Shown here one piece after another: positions 54,803-61,994 of a DNA stretch of 64,000 bases (position 1 is the first letter of the stretch; each line of letters starts with the position of its first letter). The stretch comes from CAWBJP01 sp963789165. Its GTDB lineage: Bacteria > Actinomycetota > Acidimicrobiia > IMCC26256 > BP-133. The DNA is taken from assembly GCA_963789165.1 (NCBI GenBank), contig CAWBJP010000003.1, positions 372,001-436,000 of the forward strand, in the 5' to 3' direction. The position numbers and the translations under genes were made by a program. The notes below the pieces were generated by a model. That model worked only from the letters and a program-made list of their open reading frames with translations. It ran no database searches and was not told the DNA's origin.

Positions 54803-54846
54803 TATGTTCCCCTCACCGTTCCTCGACCGGTCCTAGAACGGTAGGC

Positions 54847-54913
54847 AGGTGGTCGCGATCGACCCCTACCGGGGGTTAACCGCAACCACCTCCGGTATCG
54901 GGGATGTCCCCGA
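54847..54913. promoter_or_regulatory. Two consecutive hairpins upstream of TauE-like gene
   Basis: AGGTGGTCGCG at 54847-54857 can pair with CGCAACCACCT at 54881-54891 (one mismatch), enclosing CCCC-TACC-GGGG at 54863-54874. A second perfect stem, TCGGGG-ATGT-CCCCGA, is at 54898-54913, just before the GTG at 54926. It could be a structured leader or a bidirectional terminator-like element. Confidence 0.4.
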
Positions 54914-54925
54914 ACGGTCGTCGAG

Positions 54926-55666
54926 GTGCCAAGCTCTCCGGATGCCGGGACCCCTCCGACGGTGACAGCGGTGCTGGCGGCGGTGAGCGTCGCCCTCGGC
55001 GCCGTCGCGCAGCTGGCCACGGGGTTCGGGTTCTCCGTGGTCTGCGCGCCGTTCCTCATCGCCGCCTACCGGGCTCCCACCGGGGTGCAGCTCTCCCTGG
55101 TGCTGTCGGTGGTGGTGAACCTGACCCTGCTGGCCCGCGAGCACCGGGCGATCGACTTCCGGGCTGCCGGCCTCCTGTTCCTGCCGGGGATGGCCGCCGC
55201 CGTGGCGGTGGGCTACGCCGTCCGGCACTCCGATCCGGGGCCCCTCACCGTCGTCGCCGGCGTGATCTGCCTGGCCGGGGTCGTGGTCCTGGCTGGCGGG
55301 CGTCAGTTCAGCCGCGTGAGCGGCCGGGCCGGTACCCTCGTGACGGGTGCCCTCAGCGGTGGCATGAACGCCATCGCCGGCGTCAGCGGCCCGCCCGTCG
55401 TGCTCTTCGCCCTCAACGCCGGTTGGCCGCCCAACCGGGCCCGCCCGACCATGCAGCTGATCTTCCTCGGGCTCAACGTGGTCACGCTGGCTGCCCTCGG
55501 GTGGCCCGACCGTCTGCCCCTCGGCCTGATCGGCGCCTTCGCCGCCGGAATCGTGGCCGGAGTGCTTCTGGCCGGACGGCTGCCCGCCGCGGTGGTGCGT
55601 CCCGCCACCCTGGGCCTGGCAGCCGTGGGCAGCGTGGTGGCTATTGTCCGGGGCGTCGCCGGCTGA
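54926..55666 (+). CDS. TauE/SafE-type membrane permease
   Basis: A 246-residue integral membrane protein with about eight hydrophobic helices in two halves: LGAVAQLATGFGFSVVCAPFLI in the first half and ALSGGMNAIAGVSGPPVVLFAL in the second, the duplicated Gly/Pro-rich motif of the TauE/SafE (DUF81) family. Members export or import sulfite, sulfoacetate or other organic anions. GTG at 54926 starts the frame without a strong ribosome site; a downstream GTG is possible. It is followed 12 bases later by the acetyltransferase, so the two are likely co-transcribed. The substrate is unknown. Confidence 0.85.
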   Translation: MPSSPDAGTPPTVTAVLAAVSVALGAVAQLATGFGFSVVCAPFLIAAYRAPTGVQLSLVLSVVVNLTLLAREHRAIDFRAAGLLFLPGMAAAVAVGYAVRHSDPGPLTVVAGVICLAGVVVLAGGRQFSRVSGRAGTLVTGALSGGMNAIAGVSGPPVVLFALNAGWPPNRARPTMQLIFLGLNVVTLAALGWPDRLPLGLIGAFAAGIVAGVLLAGRLPAAVVRPATLGLAAVGSVVAIVRGVAG

Positions 55667-55678
55667 TCGGAGTTACCT

Positions 55679-56206
55679 ATGGCGTCCGACACCCTGCGCA
55701 TCGACCGGTTGGCCGGGCCGGACGTGGCCGCGGTGGTGGAGCCGTTGTTCCGGGAGTACGGCATCTGGGTCATCGGGCGGCTGCAGGCGGATCTCGGCCT
55801 GCACTTCGAGGAGGCGGATGCGGAGCGCCACCACCAGGAGTTCCGGGCCGAGCTCCCCCGGCTGGTCGGTCCGGGTGGACGGCTGCTCCTGGCCCGGGCC
55901 GGCGAGGACCCGATCGGGGTCGCCGCCCTCAAGCCGGTCGACACGGTCACGGCGGAGATCAAGCGCATGTATGTCCGACCCCAGGGCCGGGGGCGCGGCG
56001 TGGGTCGGGCCCTGCTCCAGCGGCTTCTCGACGACGCCCGGAGCGAGGGCTACCGGACGGCCCGGTTGGAGTCCCTGCGGTTCATGACCGAGGCCCACGC
56101 CCTGTACCGGTCCTTCGGCTTCGTCGACACCGCCATGTTCGACGGCTGTGAGACGGCCATGTCCGGTCTGGAGAGCGTGACCTACTTCATGGAGCTGTCG
56201 CTGTAG
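55679..56206 (+). CDS. GNAT-family N-acetyltransferase
   Basis: A 175-residue acetyltransferase. The acetyl-CoA site is visible as IKRMYVRPQGRGRGVGRALLQRLLDDA, with the R/Q-x2-G-x-G/A loop, followed by YRTARLESLRFMTEAHALYRSFGF. It starts with ATG at 55679 after GGAG. The N-terminal part is helical and typical of PhnO-like GNATs. It is co-oriented with the TauE gene, and its 3' end overlaps the tail of the convergent PaaC-like gene by 25 bases. The acceptor is unknown. Confidence 0.9.
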   Translation: MASDTLRIDRLAGPDVAAVVEPLFREYGIWVIGRLQADLGLHFEEADAERHHQEFRAELPRLVGPGGRLLLARAGEDPIGVAALKPVDTVTAEIKRMYVRPQGRGRGVGRALLQRLLDDARSEGYRTARLESLRFMTEAHALYRSFGFVDTAMFDGCETAMSGLESVTYFMELSL

Positions 56207-56778
56207 CCCAGGCTGAGCAGCAAAGGCCCGAGGCCGGTCCTCCAGCGGTCGGCCAGCGGCTCCGGGCTCGGGCGGAGCCCGTCGAGGTCCTCGAGCCAAC
56301 GCCCCGTGGCGGGCACCAGCCGGGCCAGGTGCTCCTCCGCCGCGCCGGCGTCGGTGAACGTTCCCCGGCGCAGCTCCAGGTAGCCCAGGGCGGCATGGCC
56401 GGCGCAGTCCCGGGCCGGGCGGTCGAAGCCTCGCCGGGTGGCGTCGTCCCCCAGGCGGGCGAGTTCCGCAAAAAGGAGAGCCTGGGCCCGGCCCACGCTG
56501 AGCAGCACCGCCATGAGGCCGGTCCAGTCCGAGGCGGCCAGCGCCAGGCCGAGCGGCTCGGCCGGTGCGACGGCGGGCGGCGGTTCGTCGATGTCGGTGC
56601 CGAGCCGATCGGACAGCCACTTCCACGACTGGTAGGCGGCCGCCACCTGCTGGGCGTAGGTGTCGCCCACGTAGCGGCGACGGAGCGGGTCGGGACCGAG
56701 GTCGATCCAGTCGTCGATGGCGTGCTCGAAGAGCACGGCCCGAACCCAGCCCTCGTCGATCCCCGGCGTTGTTGTCAT
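56182..56778 (-). CDS. PaaC-like (phenylacetate-type oxygenase partner) protein, tentative
   Basis: A 198-residue helical protein from ATG at 56778. It is the last gene of the ABC/diiron operon, 16 bases after the IscX-like gene. The pattern of long amphipathic helices (VRAVLFEHAIDDWIDLGPDPL, then YAQQVAAAYQSWKWLSD and AQALLFAELARLGDDATRRG) resembles the ferritin-like PaaC scaffold subunit of phenylacetyl-CoA epoxidase. The metal ligands of the catalytic subunit are not evident, as expected for PaaC. The assignment rests partly on the neighbouring PaaA-like gene, so I treat it as probable rather than certain. Confidence 0.5.
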   Translation of the reverse strand: MTTTPGIDEGWVRAVLFEHAIDDWIDLGPDPLRRRYVGDTYAQQVAAAYQSWKWLSDRLGTDIDEPPPAVAPAEPLGLALAASDWTGLMAVLLSVGRAQALLFAELARLGDDATRRGFDRPARDCAGHAALGYLELRRGTFTDAGAAEEHLARLVPATGRWLEDLDGLRPSPEPLADRWRTGLGPLLLSLGYSDSSMK

Positions 56779-56794
56779 GGTGACCGGCACCGGG

Positions 56795-56995
56795 TCAGAC
56801 ACCCCAGTGCCACATGGCCCGCATGGCCTCGAAGTCACCCGGACCGGGCGCCGGTCCGCCGCTCGCGTCGAAGCCCTCGAGCTGCTCGGCCAGCGCCCGG
56901 AGGGCCCCGTCGTCGAGGGCCCGGGGGTCGACCCGGGGGTTGGCGTCGCGCAGGGCGTCCACCAGGGAGTCGAGGTCCTGCCATCCGACGGTCAT
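56795..56995 (-). CDS. IscX-like small protein (66 aa)
   Basis: A 66-residue acidic protein from ATG at 56995. WQDLDSLVDALRDANPRVDP, then LRALAEQLEGFD and the C-terminal Trp, follow the IscX (YfhJ) pattern: Trp-x-Asp, a helix, the P-x-x-DP turn, and a terminal W. In bacteria IscX binds iron and modulates Fe-S cluster assembly on the cysteine desulfurase. Here it is inside an operon between two diiron-oxygenase-type genes, which suggests iron delivery to the diiron centre or to the ferredoxin (inference). Confidence 0.6.
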   Translation of the reverse strand: MTVGWQDLDSLVDALRDANPRVDPRALDDGALRALAEQLEGFDASGGPAPGPGDFEAMRAMWHWGV

Positions 56996-57017
56996 GGGTG
57001 TCACCGTGCCTTCGCAG

Positions 57018-57803
57018 CTAGAGGAAGTGGCGATTGAACAGATATTCCGGCGGCTCCAGACCGAGCTGGGTGAGGAGCGGATTGACCTCGTCCACATAGC
57101 GCCGGCGCAGCTCCTCGTTCCCCGAGCGCTTGATCCCCCAAGCCACGTAGCGCCACTGCCGCTCGGACTCCGAGCGCCCGAACATGTCGAGGGACATCGG
57201 GTACCACTTCTCCAGGTAGCGCTGGGCGTCGTCGAGCTTGCCGTGGTTCAGGACCTGGTCCCGCAGGTTGGAGTAGCCCAACGCAGTGTGGCCGACCTCG
57301 TCCCGGGCCACGGCCATCGACACCTGGGCCCAGGGCCGGTAGGAGCACTCCTCCATGTCCTTGAACACGAAGACGCCCATGCGGTCGGTGAGCGTGTTGA
57401 CGATGGCCAGCTCGGTCCAGTCCTGGACGGAGCCGATGTGCTCGAAGACCTCCTGGCGCTTGCGCTTCGCCTCCCGGAAGTACCGGGGGGTGAGCTCCAC
57501 GCCGAGACCCTTGGCGATCCGCCAGAAGGTGTAGCCGTGGTTCACCTCCTCGGCGAAGAACTTGGCCATCCGCATCCGGCCCCGGGGGTCGGGGGCGGCC
57601 AGGATGTGGGAGCGCAGCAGGCTGGAGTCGAAAACGAGCTCGCTCTCCAGGTCGGCCTGGACCATCACCACCTGGATGACGAGCTGGCGGTACTCCTCGG
57701 GCAGCTCGTCGCCCTCGTCGTAGCCCTTGACCCCGATGCGCTCCAGCTCGCTGCCGAACCAGACGCCCGCGGGCGGTTCGATCGCCGTCACCGGCATGCT
57801 CAT
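57018..57803 (-). CDS. PaaA/PaaC-family diiron oxygenase subunit
   Basis: A 261-residue ferritin-like protein of the phenylacetic-acid-catabolic family (PaaA_PaaC). VQADLESELVFDSSLLRSH supplies a first carboxylate helix, MAKFFAEEVNHGYTFW a Glu-x2-His pair, and MAVARDEVGHTALGY a second Glu-x2-His pair, so a carboxylate-bridged diiron site can form. That makes it PaaA-like (catalytic). AGGAGGG precedes ATG at 57803. A classical paa cluster would also have PaaB, D and E, none of which is seen here; instead it has a ferredoxin upstream and an IscX-like protein downstream. It probably oxygenates a CoA-bound or ring substrate; this is inference. Confidence 0.85.
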   Translation of the reverse strand: MSMPVTAIEPPAGVWFGSELERIGVKGYDEGDELPEEYRQLVIQVVMVQADLESELVFDSSLLRSHILAAPDPRGRMRMAKFFAEEVNHGYTFWRIAKGLGVELTPRYFREAKRKRQEVFEHIGSVQDWTELAIVNTLTDRMGVFVFKDMEECSYRPWAQVSMAVARDEVGHTALGYSNLRDQVLNHGKLDDAQRYLEKWYPMSLDMFGRSESERQWRYVAWGIKRSGNEELRRRYVDEVNPLLTQLGLEPPEYLFNRHFL

Positions 57804-57816
57804 GGACCCTCCTGGT

Positions 57817-58041
57817 TCACGGGTACACCACCTGGCCATCCTCGCGCTCGAGGATGATGGCCGCCCACGGGCACGCCTTGGCCGCGTCCCAGAGCTCGTC
57901 CTCGCTGGCCTCGCCCCCGGGAATGGCCTCGGCGAAGGTTTCCTGGCCGTCCTGGGCCAGCCGGAACACCCCGGGCAGCAGGCGGACGCACGTCCCCGTC
58001 CCACTGCAGGCGTCCCGGTCGATGTGAGCCGTGAGAGTCAT
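57817..58041 (-). CDS. 3-Cys ferredoxin ([3Fe-4S] type)
   Basis: A 74-residue acidic ferredoxin. DRDACSGTGTCVRLLPGVF has two Cys with five residues between, and AKACPWAAI has the third; the usual fourth cluster Cys is absent, as in the [3Fe-4S] ferredoxins that reduce actinobacterial P450s. ATG at 58041 overlaps the preceding stop as TGATG. It lies 13 bases before the PaaA-like gene, so it may serve as electron donor to that diiron oxygenase, to the two P450s, or to both. No ferredoxin reductase is in the window. Confidence 0.9.
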   Translation of the reverse strand: MTLTAHIDRDACSGTGTCVRLLPGVFRLAQDGQETFAEAIPGGEASEDELWDAAKACPWAAIILEREDGQVVYP

Positions 58042-58415
58042 CACGGCACCCAGGGGATCTTGCCGTAGTCGTCGATCTCACCGAGCACGGCCCGCACGTC
58101 ACGCCGGGCCGGGTCATCGACGCCGAGATCGGGTTCATCCCGGGAGAAGACCGCCACGTTCCGTTCCAGCCAGCCGGCCAGGATCATCTCCTGAGCCATG
58201 AGGTCGGGGCCGAGCAGATCGAGGGAAGGAATGATGATCCGGCCCACGGCCCCGGCGTAGACGGCGTCCTGCAGGGCGTCGAGGGCGTCGTCGTCACCGG
58301 TGTCGACCATGACCTCGTCCACGGCCTCCTCGCTCACCTGAGCGGCCAGGGCCAGCGCAGGCACATCGGCCTTGTCGGCCACATAGGCGACGGTGCGGCG
58401 CTCGGGGGTCATCAC
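58041..58415 (-). CDS. Hypothetical protein (124 aa)
   Basis: A soluble acidic protein from ATG at 58412 or 58415. Its N-terminal strand (TVAYVADKADVPALALAAQVS) and VYAGAVGRIIIPSLDLLGPD hint at a Rossmann-like or resolvase-like fold, but the catalytic residues of serine recombinases are not seen. It lies between the ABC ATPase gene (25-base gap) and the ferredoxin (overlapping stop and start), so it must be co-transcribed with both. I do not recognise its function. Confidence 0.65.
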   Translation of the reverse strand: MMTPERRTVAYVADKADVPALALAAQVSEEAVDEVMVDTGDDDALDALQDAVYAGAVGRIIIPSLDLLGPDLMAQEMILAGWLERNVAVFSRDEPDLGVDDPARRDVRAVLGEIDDYGKIPWVP

Positions 58416-58440
58416 GCTCCTTCCGGCCGGGCGGCAGAGG

Positions 58441-59142
58441 TCAGGCGGCGCCGCCGAGGTAGCGCTCGAAGACGGCCCCGGACACGCACTGGGCCGGTTC
58501 GCCGACGAACACCACCGTGCCCTTGTTCATGATGTAGACGTAGTCGGCCAGCGCCACGGCCCGCTCGACGTACTGCTCGACCAGCAGCATCGAACGGCCT
58601 TCGGACTCCAGCACGGCGATCGCTTCGAGGATCTCGTCCACCACCACCGGCGCCAGGCCCACCGACAGCTCGTCGGCCAGGATCACGGTCGGGTCCTGGA
58701 TCAGGGCCCGGGCCAGGGCCAGCATCTGCTGCTCGCCACCCGAGAGGGTGCCGGCCTGCTGGGAGAGGCGCTCCCCGAGTTTGGGGAACCGGGCCACCGA
58801 CCGGTCGATGGCCTCGCCGAGGCTGCGCCGGCCGGCGTGCATGATCAGGTTCTCCTTCACGCTGAGCCGCCGGAAGATTCCCCGGCCCTCGGGAATCAGG
58901 CAGATCCCTTTCTGCGCCCGGCGGTGGGCGGGGCGGCGTTCCACCGGCTCCTCCCGCAGCCGGATGCTGCCCGATCGGGTGGGAACCAGCCCGGCGATGG
59001 TGCGCAGCAGCGTGGACTTGCCCGCCCCGTTGGGTCCGAGCAGCACCACGGCCTTCCCCGCCGGGACCCGGACGTCCACTCCGTGGAGCACCTCGGTGCG
59101 GCCGTAGCCTGACCGCAGCCCGGCGATGTCGAGCGTCAGCAT
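58441..59142 (-). CDS. ABC transporter ATP-binding protein, LivF type
   Basis: A 233-residue ATPase. Walker A is GPNGAGKSTLLR, the signature is LSGGEQQMLALARAL, and Walker B is VILADELSVGLAP. The GYGRTEVLHGV start and SMLLVEQYVERAVALADYVYI end are typical of LivF. ATG at 59142 overlaps the permease stop as TGATG, which sets the start; the open frame extending to 59961 is only the opposite-frame shadow of the permease. It supplies ATP energy to the fused permease upstream. No LivG-type second ATPase is present in the operon, so LivF may form a homodimer or pair with a protein encoded elsewhere. Confidence 0.95.
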   Translation of the reverse strand: MLTLDIAGLRSGYGRTEVLHGVDVRVPAGKAVVLLGPNGAGKSTLLRTIAGLVPTRSGSIRLREEPVERRPAHRRAQKGICLIPEGRGIFRRLSVKENLIMHAGRRSLGEAIDRSVARFPKLGERLSQQAGTLSGGEQQMLALARALIQDPTVILADELSVGLAPVVVDEILEAIAVLESEGRSMLLVEQYVERAVALADYVYIMNKGTVVFVGEPAQCVSGAVFERYLGGAA

Positions 59143-61049
59143 CAGCTCGCCATCCTCTCTTCGAGGCGCCGGCTGCCGGTGCGCCACGCGCTCTCCCGGG
59201 CCAGGGCGGAGAAGTCCGGCTTGCGGAAGAGCCCGACGAGGCCGTTGGGCGCCTGGGCCAGGAGGATGGCGGCCGCCCCGAAGAACACCGGCTGGAGCTC
59301 GATGACCGTCCTGCCGGTGAAGACGGCGGGCACGGTCACCAACAGGACAGCGGCCAGCACCGCGCCGCCCAGGGTGGACGGCCCCGCCGTCACCAGCACG
59401 GTGACCCACAGCAGGGACTGGAAGAAGCCGAAGCTCTCGGGGTTGACGACCTGGGTGAGGGTGCCGAGCAGCCCGCCGGCGATGGCGGCCAGGAAGCCGC
59501 CGACGCAGAAGACGATCACCCGGGCGGCCGTCGGGTTGATGCCGAGGCTCTCGGTGGCGGTGGGCGAATCGGCCAGCCCCCGCAGCACGCGCCCGAGCCG
59601 GGTCACCCGGACCAGCTCCACCGCAGCCACGCCGACCACCACCACGCCGAGGACGAAGTAATAGAAGGTCTTGTCGCCTGACAGCGAGATCCCGAACAGC
59701 TCCGGCCGGCTGATCCGGGCCAGGGCGTCGGATCCGAAGACGATCGAGGTTCCGAAGAGCAGGTTCTGGGCCAGGATGCCGAACCCGAAGGTGGCCAGGG
59801 CCAGGAACAGCCCCGATAGGCGGATGGCGGGGATGGCGAGCAGGGCGGCGGCCGGCATCAGGATCAGCCCGGCCAGGAGCAGGGCGGGGAGGTAGGGCAC
59901 CCCGGCCTCCTGGAGCTGGGACAGCGTGGTGGCTCCGAACACCACGAAGACGGCGTGGCACAGCGACACCTGGCGGGAGGTCCCGATGAGGAGGGAGAGG
60001 CTGGCGAAGACGAGCACGAAGCCCACCGTCTGGGTGGCGGTGAGCAGCTGCGAGCCGTTGAGCCGGGCGGGGATCAGCACGGCGAGGGCGGTCAGGACGG
60101 CGAGGGTCGGCAGCGGGAACCGGCGGGCCGCGGCCCGACCCCGGGTGCTGCGGACGGCGGCGGTGGAGCGCACCACCTCGACGAAGCGGCCCTTGGGCGA
60201 CAGCACCAGTACGGCGAAGAGGATGATGAAGGGCAGGCTGGTGGGGAGCCCGGCCAGGCTGAGCTTGCCCGCCACCAGCTTGGTGGCCATGGCCTGGCCG
60301 ATGCCGATGAGCATGGCGCCGAGATAGGTCAGCGGCAGGCTGGTGAGGCGCCCGACGACCGCGGCTCCGAACACCTGAATGGCCAGCAGGGTGAGCAGGA
60401 CGGCGTCGACTCCGAGCACGGGGCCGAGGAGCACGCCGGCCAGGGAGGCGAAGGAGCAGCCGAGCATCCAGGAGAAGGTGGTGATCCGTCCCGAGTCGAG
60501 CCCCTCCAACTCGGTCAAGCCGGGGTCGTCGACCACGGCCCGGGTCTGGACGCCGAGCCGGCTGTAGCGGAAGAAGCCGGCCAGGACGAGGCCGGCGGCC
60601 AGGGCGATGGCCACCAGGATCACCTGTTCGTAGCTCACGTTGACGCCCGGGAGCCGGAACGTGGTTTGGGGGAAGATCGGATCCAGGTTCCGGGTCACGG
60701 GCCCGTAGATGAAGATGGCCAGACCCTGGAGGCCGACCAGGAGACCGAGGGACACCACCACGTAGGTGGCGGCGGTGGCCCCGTGGAGGCGGCGGAGCAG
60801 GACGCGGTCGACCACGATCCCGATGGCCGGTCCCACCCCGAGGACGGCGATGGCCATGGCCAGGACAGTGGGGACCCCGAGGTCGACCCGCAGTGTGTAG
60901 AAGATGAAGGTGGCGATCATCCCGACGGCCCCGTGGGCGAAGTTGAAGACCCCCGAGGTCGTATACGTGACGGTGAGCCCCATCGCCGCGATGGCGTACA
61001 CCGAGCCGGTGGCCAGCCCGATGACGAGGAACGGGAGGTAGTCGCTCAC
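59142..61049 (-). CDS. Fused LivH-LivM branched-chain-type ABC permease
   Basis: A 635-residue integral membrane protein joining both permease subunits of a branched-chain amino-acid-type importer. Residues 1-290 are LivH-like (LVIGLATGSVYAIAAMGLTV, FNFAHGAVGMIATF), and residues from about 310 are LivM-like (SLSLLIGTSRQVSLCHAVFVVFGA, SPTATESLGINPTAARV, which is the cytoplasmic coupling loop). GTG at 61049 overlaps the preceding stop as GTGA. Such importers carry hydrophobic or aromatic acids in many actinobacteria. Its operator and the two binding proteins in the window suggest uptake of the catabolic substrate (inference). Confidence 0.94.
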   Translation of the reverse strand: MSDYLPFLVIGLATGSVYAIAAMGLTVTYTTSGVFNFAHGAVGMIATFIFYTLRVDLGVPTVLAMAIAVLGVGPAIGIVVDRVLLRRLHGATAATYVVVSLGLLVGLQGLAIFIYGPVTRNLDPIFPQTTFRLPGVNVSYEQVILVAIALAAGLVLAGFFRYSRLGVQTRAVVDDPGLTELEGLDSGRITTFSWMLGCSFASLAGVLLGPVLGVDAVLLTLLAIQVFGAAVVGRLTSLPLTYLGAMLIGIGQAMATKLVAGKLSLAGLPTSLPFIILFAVLVLSPKGRFVEVVRSTAAVRSTRGRAAARRFPLPTLAVLTALAVLIPARLNGSQLLTATQTVGFVLVFASLSLLIGTSRQVSLCHAVFVVFGATTLSQLQEAGVPYLPALLLAGLILMPAAALLAIPAIRLSGLFLALATFGFGILAQNLLFGTSIVFGSDALARISRPELFGISLSGDKTFYYFVLGVVVVGVAAVELVRVTRLGRVLRGLADSPTATESLGINPTAARVIVFCVGGFLAAIAGGLLGTLTQVVNPESFGFFQSLLWVTVLVTAGPSTLGGAVLAAVLLVTVPAVFTGRTVIELQPVFFGAAAILLAQAPNGLVGLFRKPDFSALARESAWRTGSRRLEERMAS

Positions 61050-61423
61050 ACCGCGCCCCGGCTCGCGGTGGCTGGGGCCTCCTGACGGCGGGCCGACACC
61101 GACGATCCGTTGTGCTCAGGCTCCGGGAGTGCGATCTCCGGCACCGGCGGCGGGATCGGCTCGCCCGCCCGGAGGGCCTCCTCGACCCGGTCGAGCTTGC
61201 GCCATTCGTCGTGGAGGTCGGCCGAGATGAGCAGCGTCGCTCCCGCGCCCAGCATGAACAACCCGCCGATGCCCCCGGACATGATGTACGACAACCCCTC
61301 GGCCACGTAAGGCGACCCGCTCACCCCGGCGTAGCCGAGGACCAGGAGCAGGGCGCCGAGAGCGATGAGGATGTAGCCCGCGACGCGATCCCACTCCGCC
61401 CGCAGCCAGCTCTTTCCGTCCAT
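61046..61423 (-). CDS. Small membrane protein with two helices (125 aa)
   Basis: First gene of the ABC/diiron operon. ATG at 61423 follows AGGGGTGGAAG. Two transmembrane helices (VAGYILIALGALLLVLGYAG and ISGGIGGLFMLGAGATLLIS-like) are joined by a short outer loop, and the C-terminal half is a cytoplasmic, Pro/Glu-rich tail. Its stop overlaps the permease start. I do not recognise the family. Placement next to the permease suggests an accessory subunit or a membrane anchor; nothing more can be said from sequence. Confidence 0.75.
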   Translation of the reverse strand: MDGKSWLRAEWDRVAGYILIALGALLLVLGYAGVSGSPYVAEGLSYIMSGGIGGLFMLGAGATLLISADLHDEWRKLDRVEEALRAGEPIPPPVPEIALPEPEHNGSSVSARRQEAPATASRGAV

Positions 61424-61474
61424 GTGGCTTCCACCCCTCTGCCCACCGGCGGCGGATCGGCAACCCTCGCCACT

Positions 61475-61492
61475 TGACTGATCCGTCATTCA
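61475..61492. promoter_or_regulatory. Operator copy 8 (TGACTGA-TCCG-TCATTCA)
   Basis: Best-conserved copy of the shared inverted repeat. It is placed between the divergent ABC/diiron operon (first start at 61423) and the DUF2173-like gene (start at 61562), so it may control both. Confidence 0.8.
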
Positions 61493-61561
61493 GTATAGGG
61501 AAGAGGCAAGATGGAGGTCAATCTCTGGAAGGCCAGATCACTCTCTGCAAGGGAGGGCACG

Positions 61562-61951
61562 GTGAGCTACCTCGATGCTCATGTCGACCGGGGCCCGTCG
61601 GGAGAACGGGCGGACGCCAAAGCCGTCGGCGCCCTCCCCGGCGTGGTGGCCGTGGTGGACATCGAAGAGGACCGGGTCATCGACCACCATGGGGTCGACG
61701 ACGACGACACCCGGGAGGTGGTGGCCCACTTCACCAGTACCTGGTGGGAGCTGCTCAACGCCCTGCTCCCCGTACTCGGCGACGCCACCGACCTGGCCTG
61801 GACCCCGGGACGATGGTGGGGGTGCGGCGGTGGGGATCACATGGCGTTGGGACGGGCCGGCCGGGCGCTGGTGGTGACCCGGGAGACGGCGACTCCCTTC
61901 CTCACCGCGGTGGCGAACGGAGGGGCGGTGGAAGGCGTCCAGGTCTGGTGA
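61562..61951 (+). CDS. DUF2173-like protein (129 aa)
   Basis: A roadblock-like small protein. GTG at 61562 follows AAGGGAGGG; the upstream start at 61511 is less likely. The pattern VGALPGVVAVVDIEEDRVID, then LAWTPGRWWGCGGGDHMALG and ALVVTRETATPFL, follows the DUF2173 family layout: LPGVVA near the start, WTP-x-W and GG in the middle, and a final V strand. The family has no assigned function. It is divergent from the ABC/diiron operon and shares its operator region. Confidence 0.6.
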   Translation: MSYLDAHVDRGPSGERADAKAVGALPGVVAVVDIEEDRVIDHHGVDDDDTREVVAHFTSTWWELLNALLPVLGDATDLAWTPGRWWGCGGGDHMALGRAGRALVVTRETATPFLTAVANGGAVEGVQVW

Positions 61952-61994
61952 CGCGGTCGTTCGGATGCGGTGGCGCTGGCGACTTCGCTCGGGC

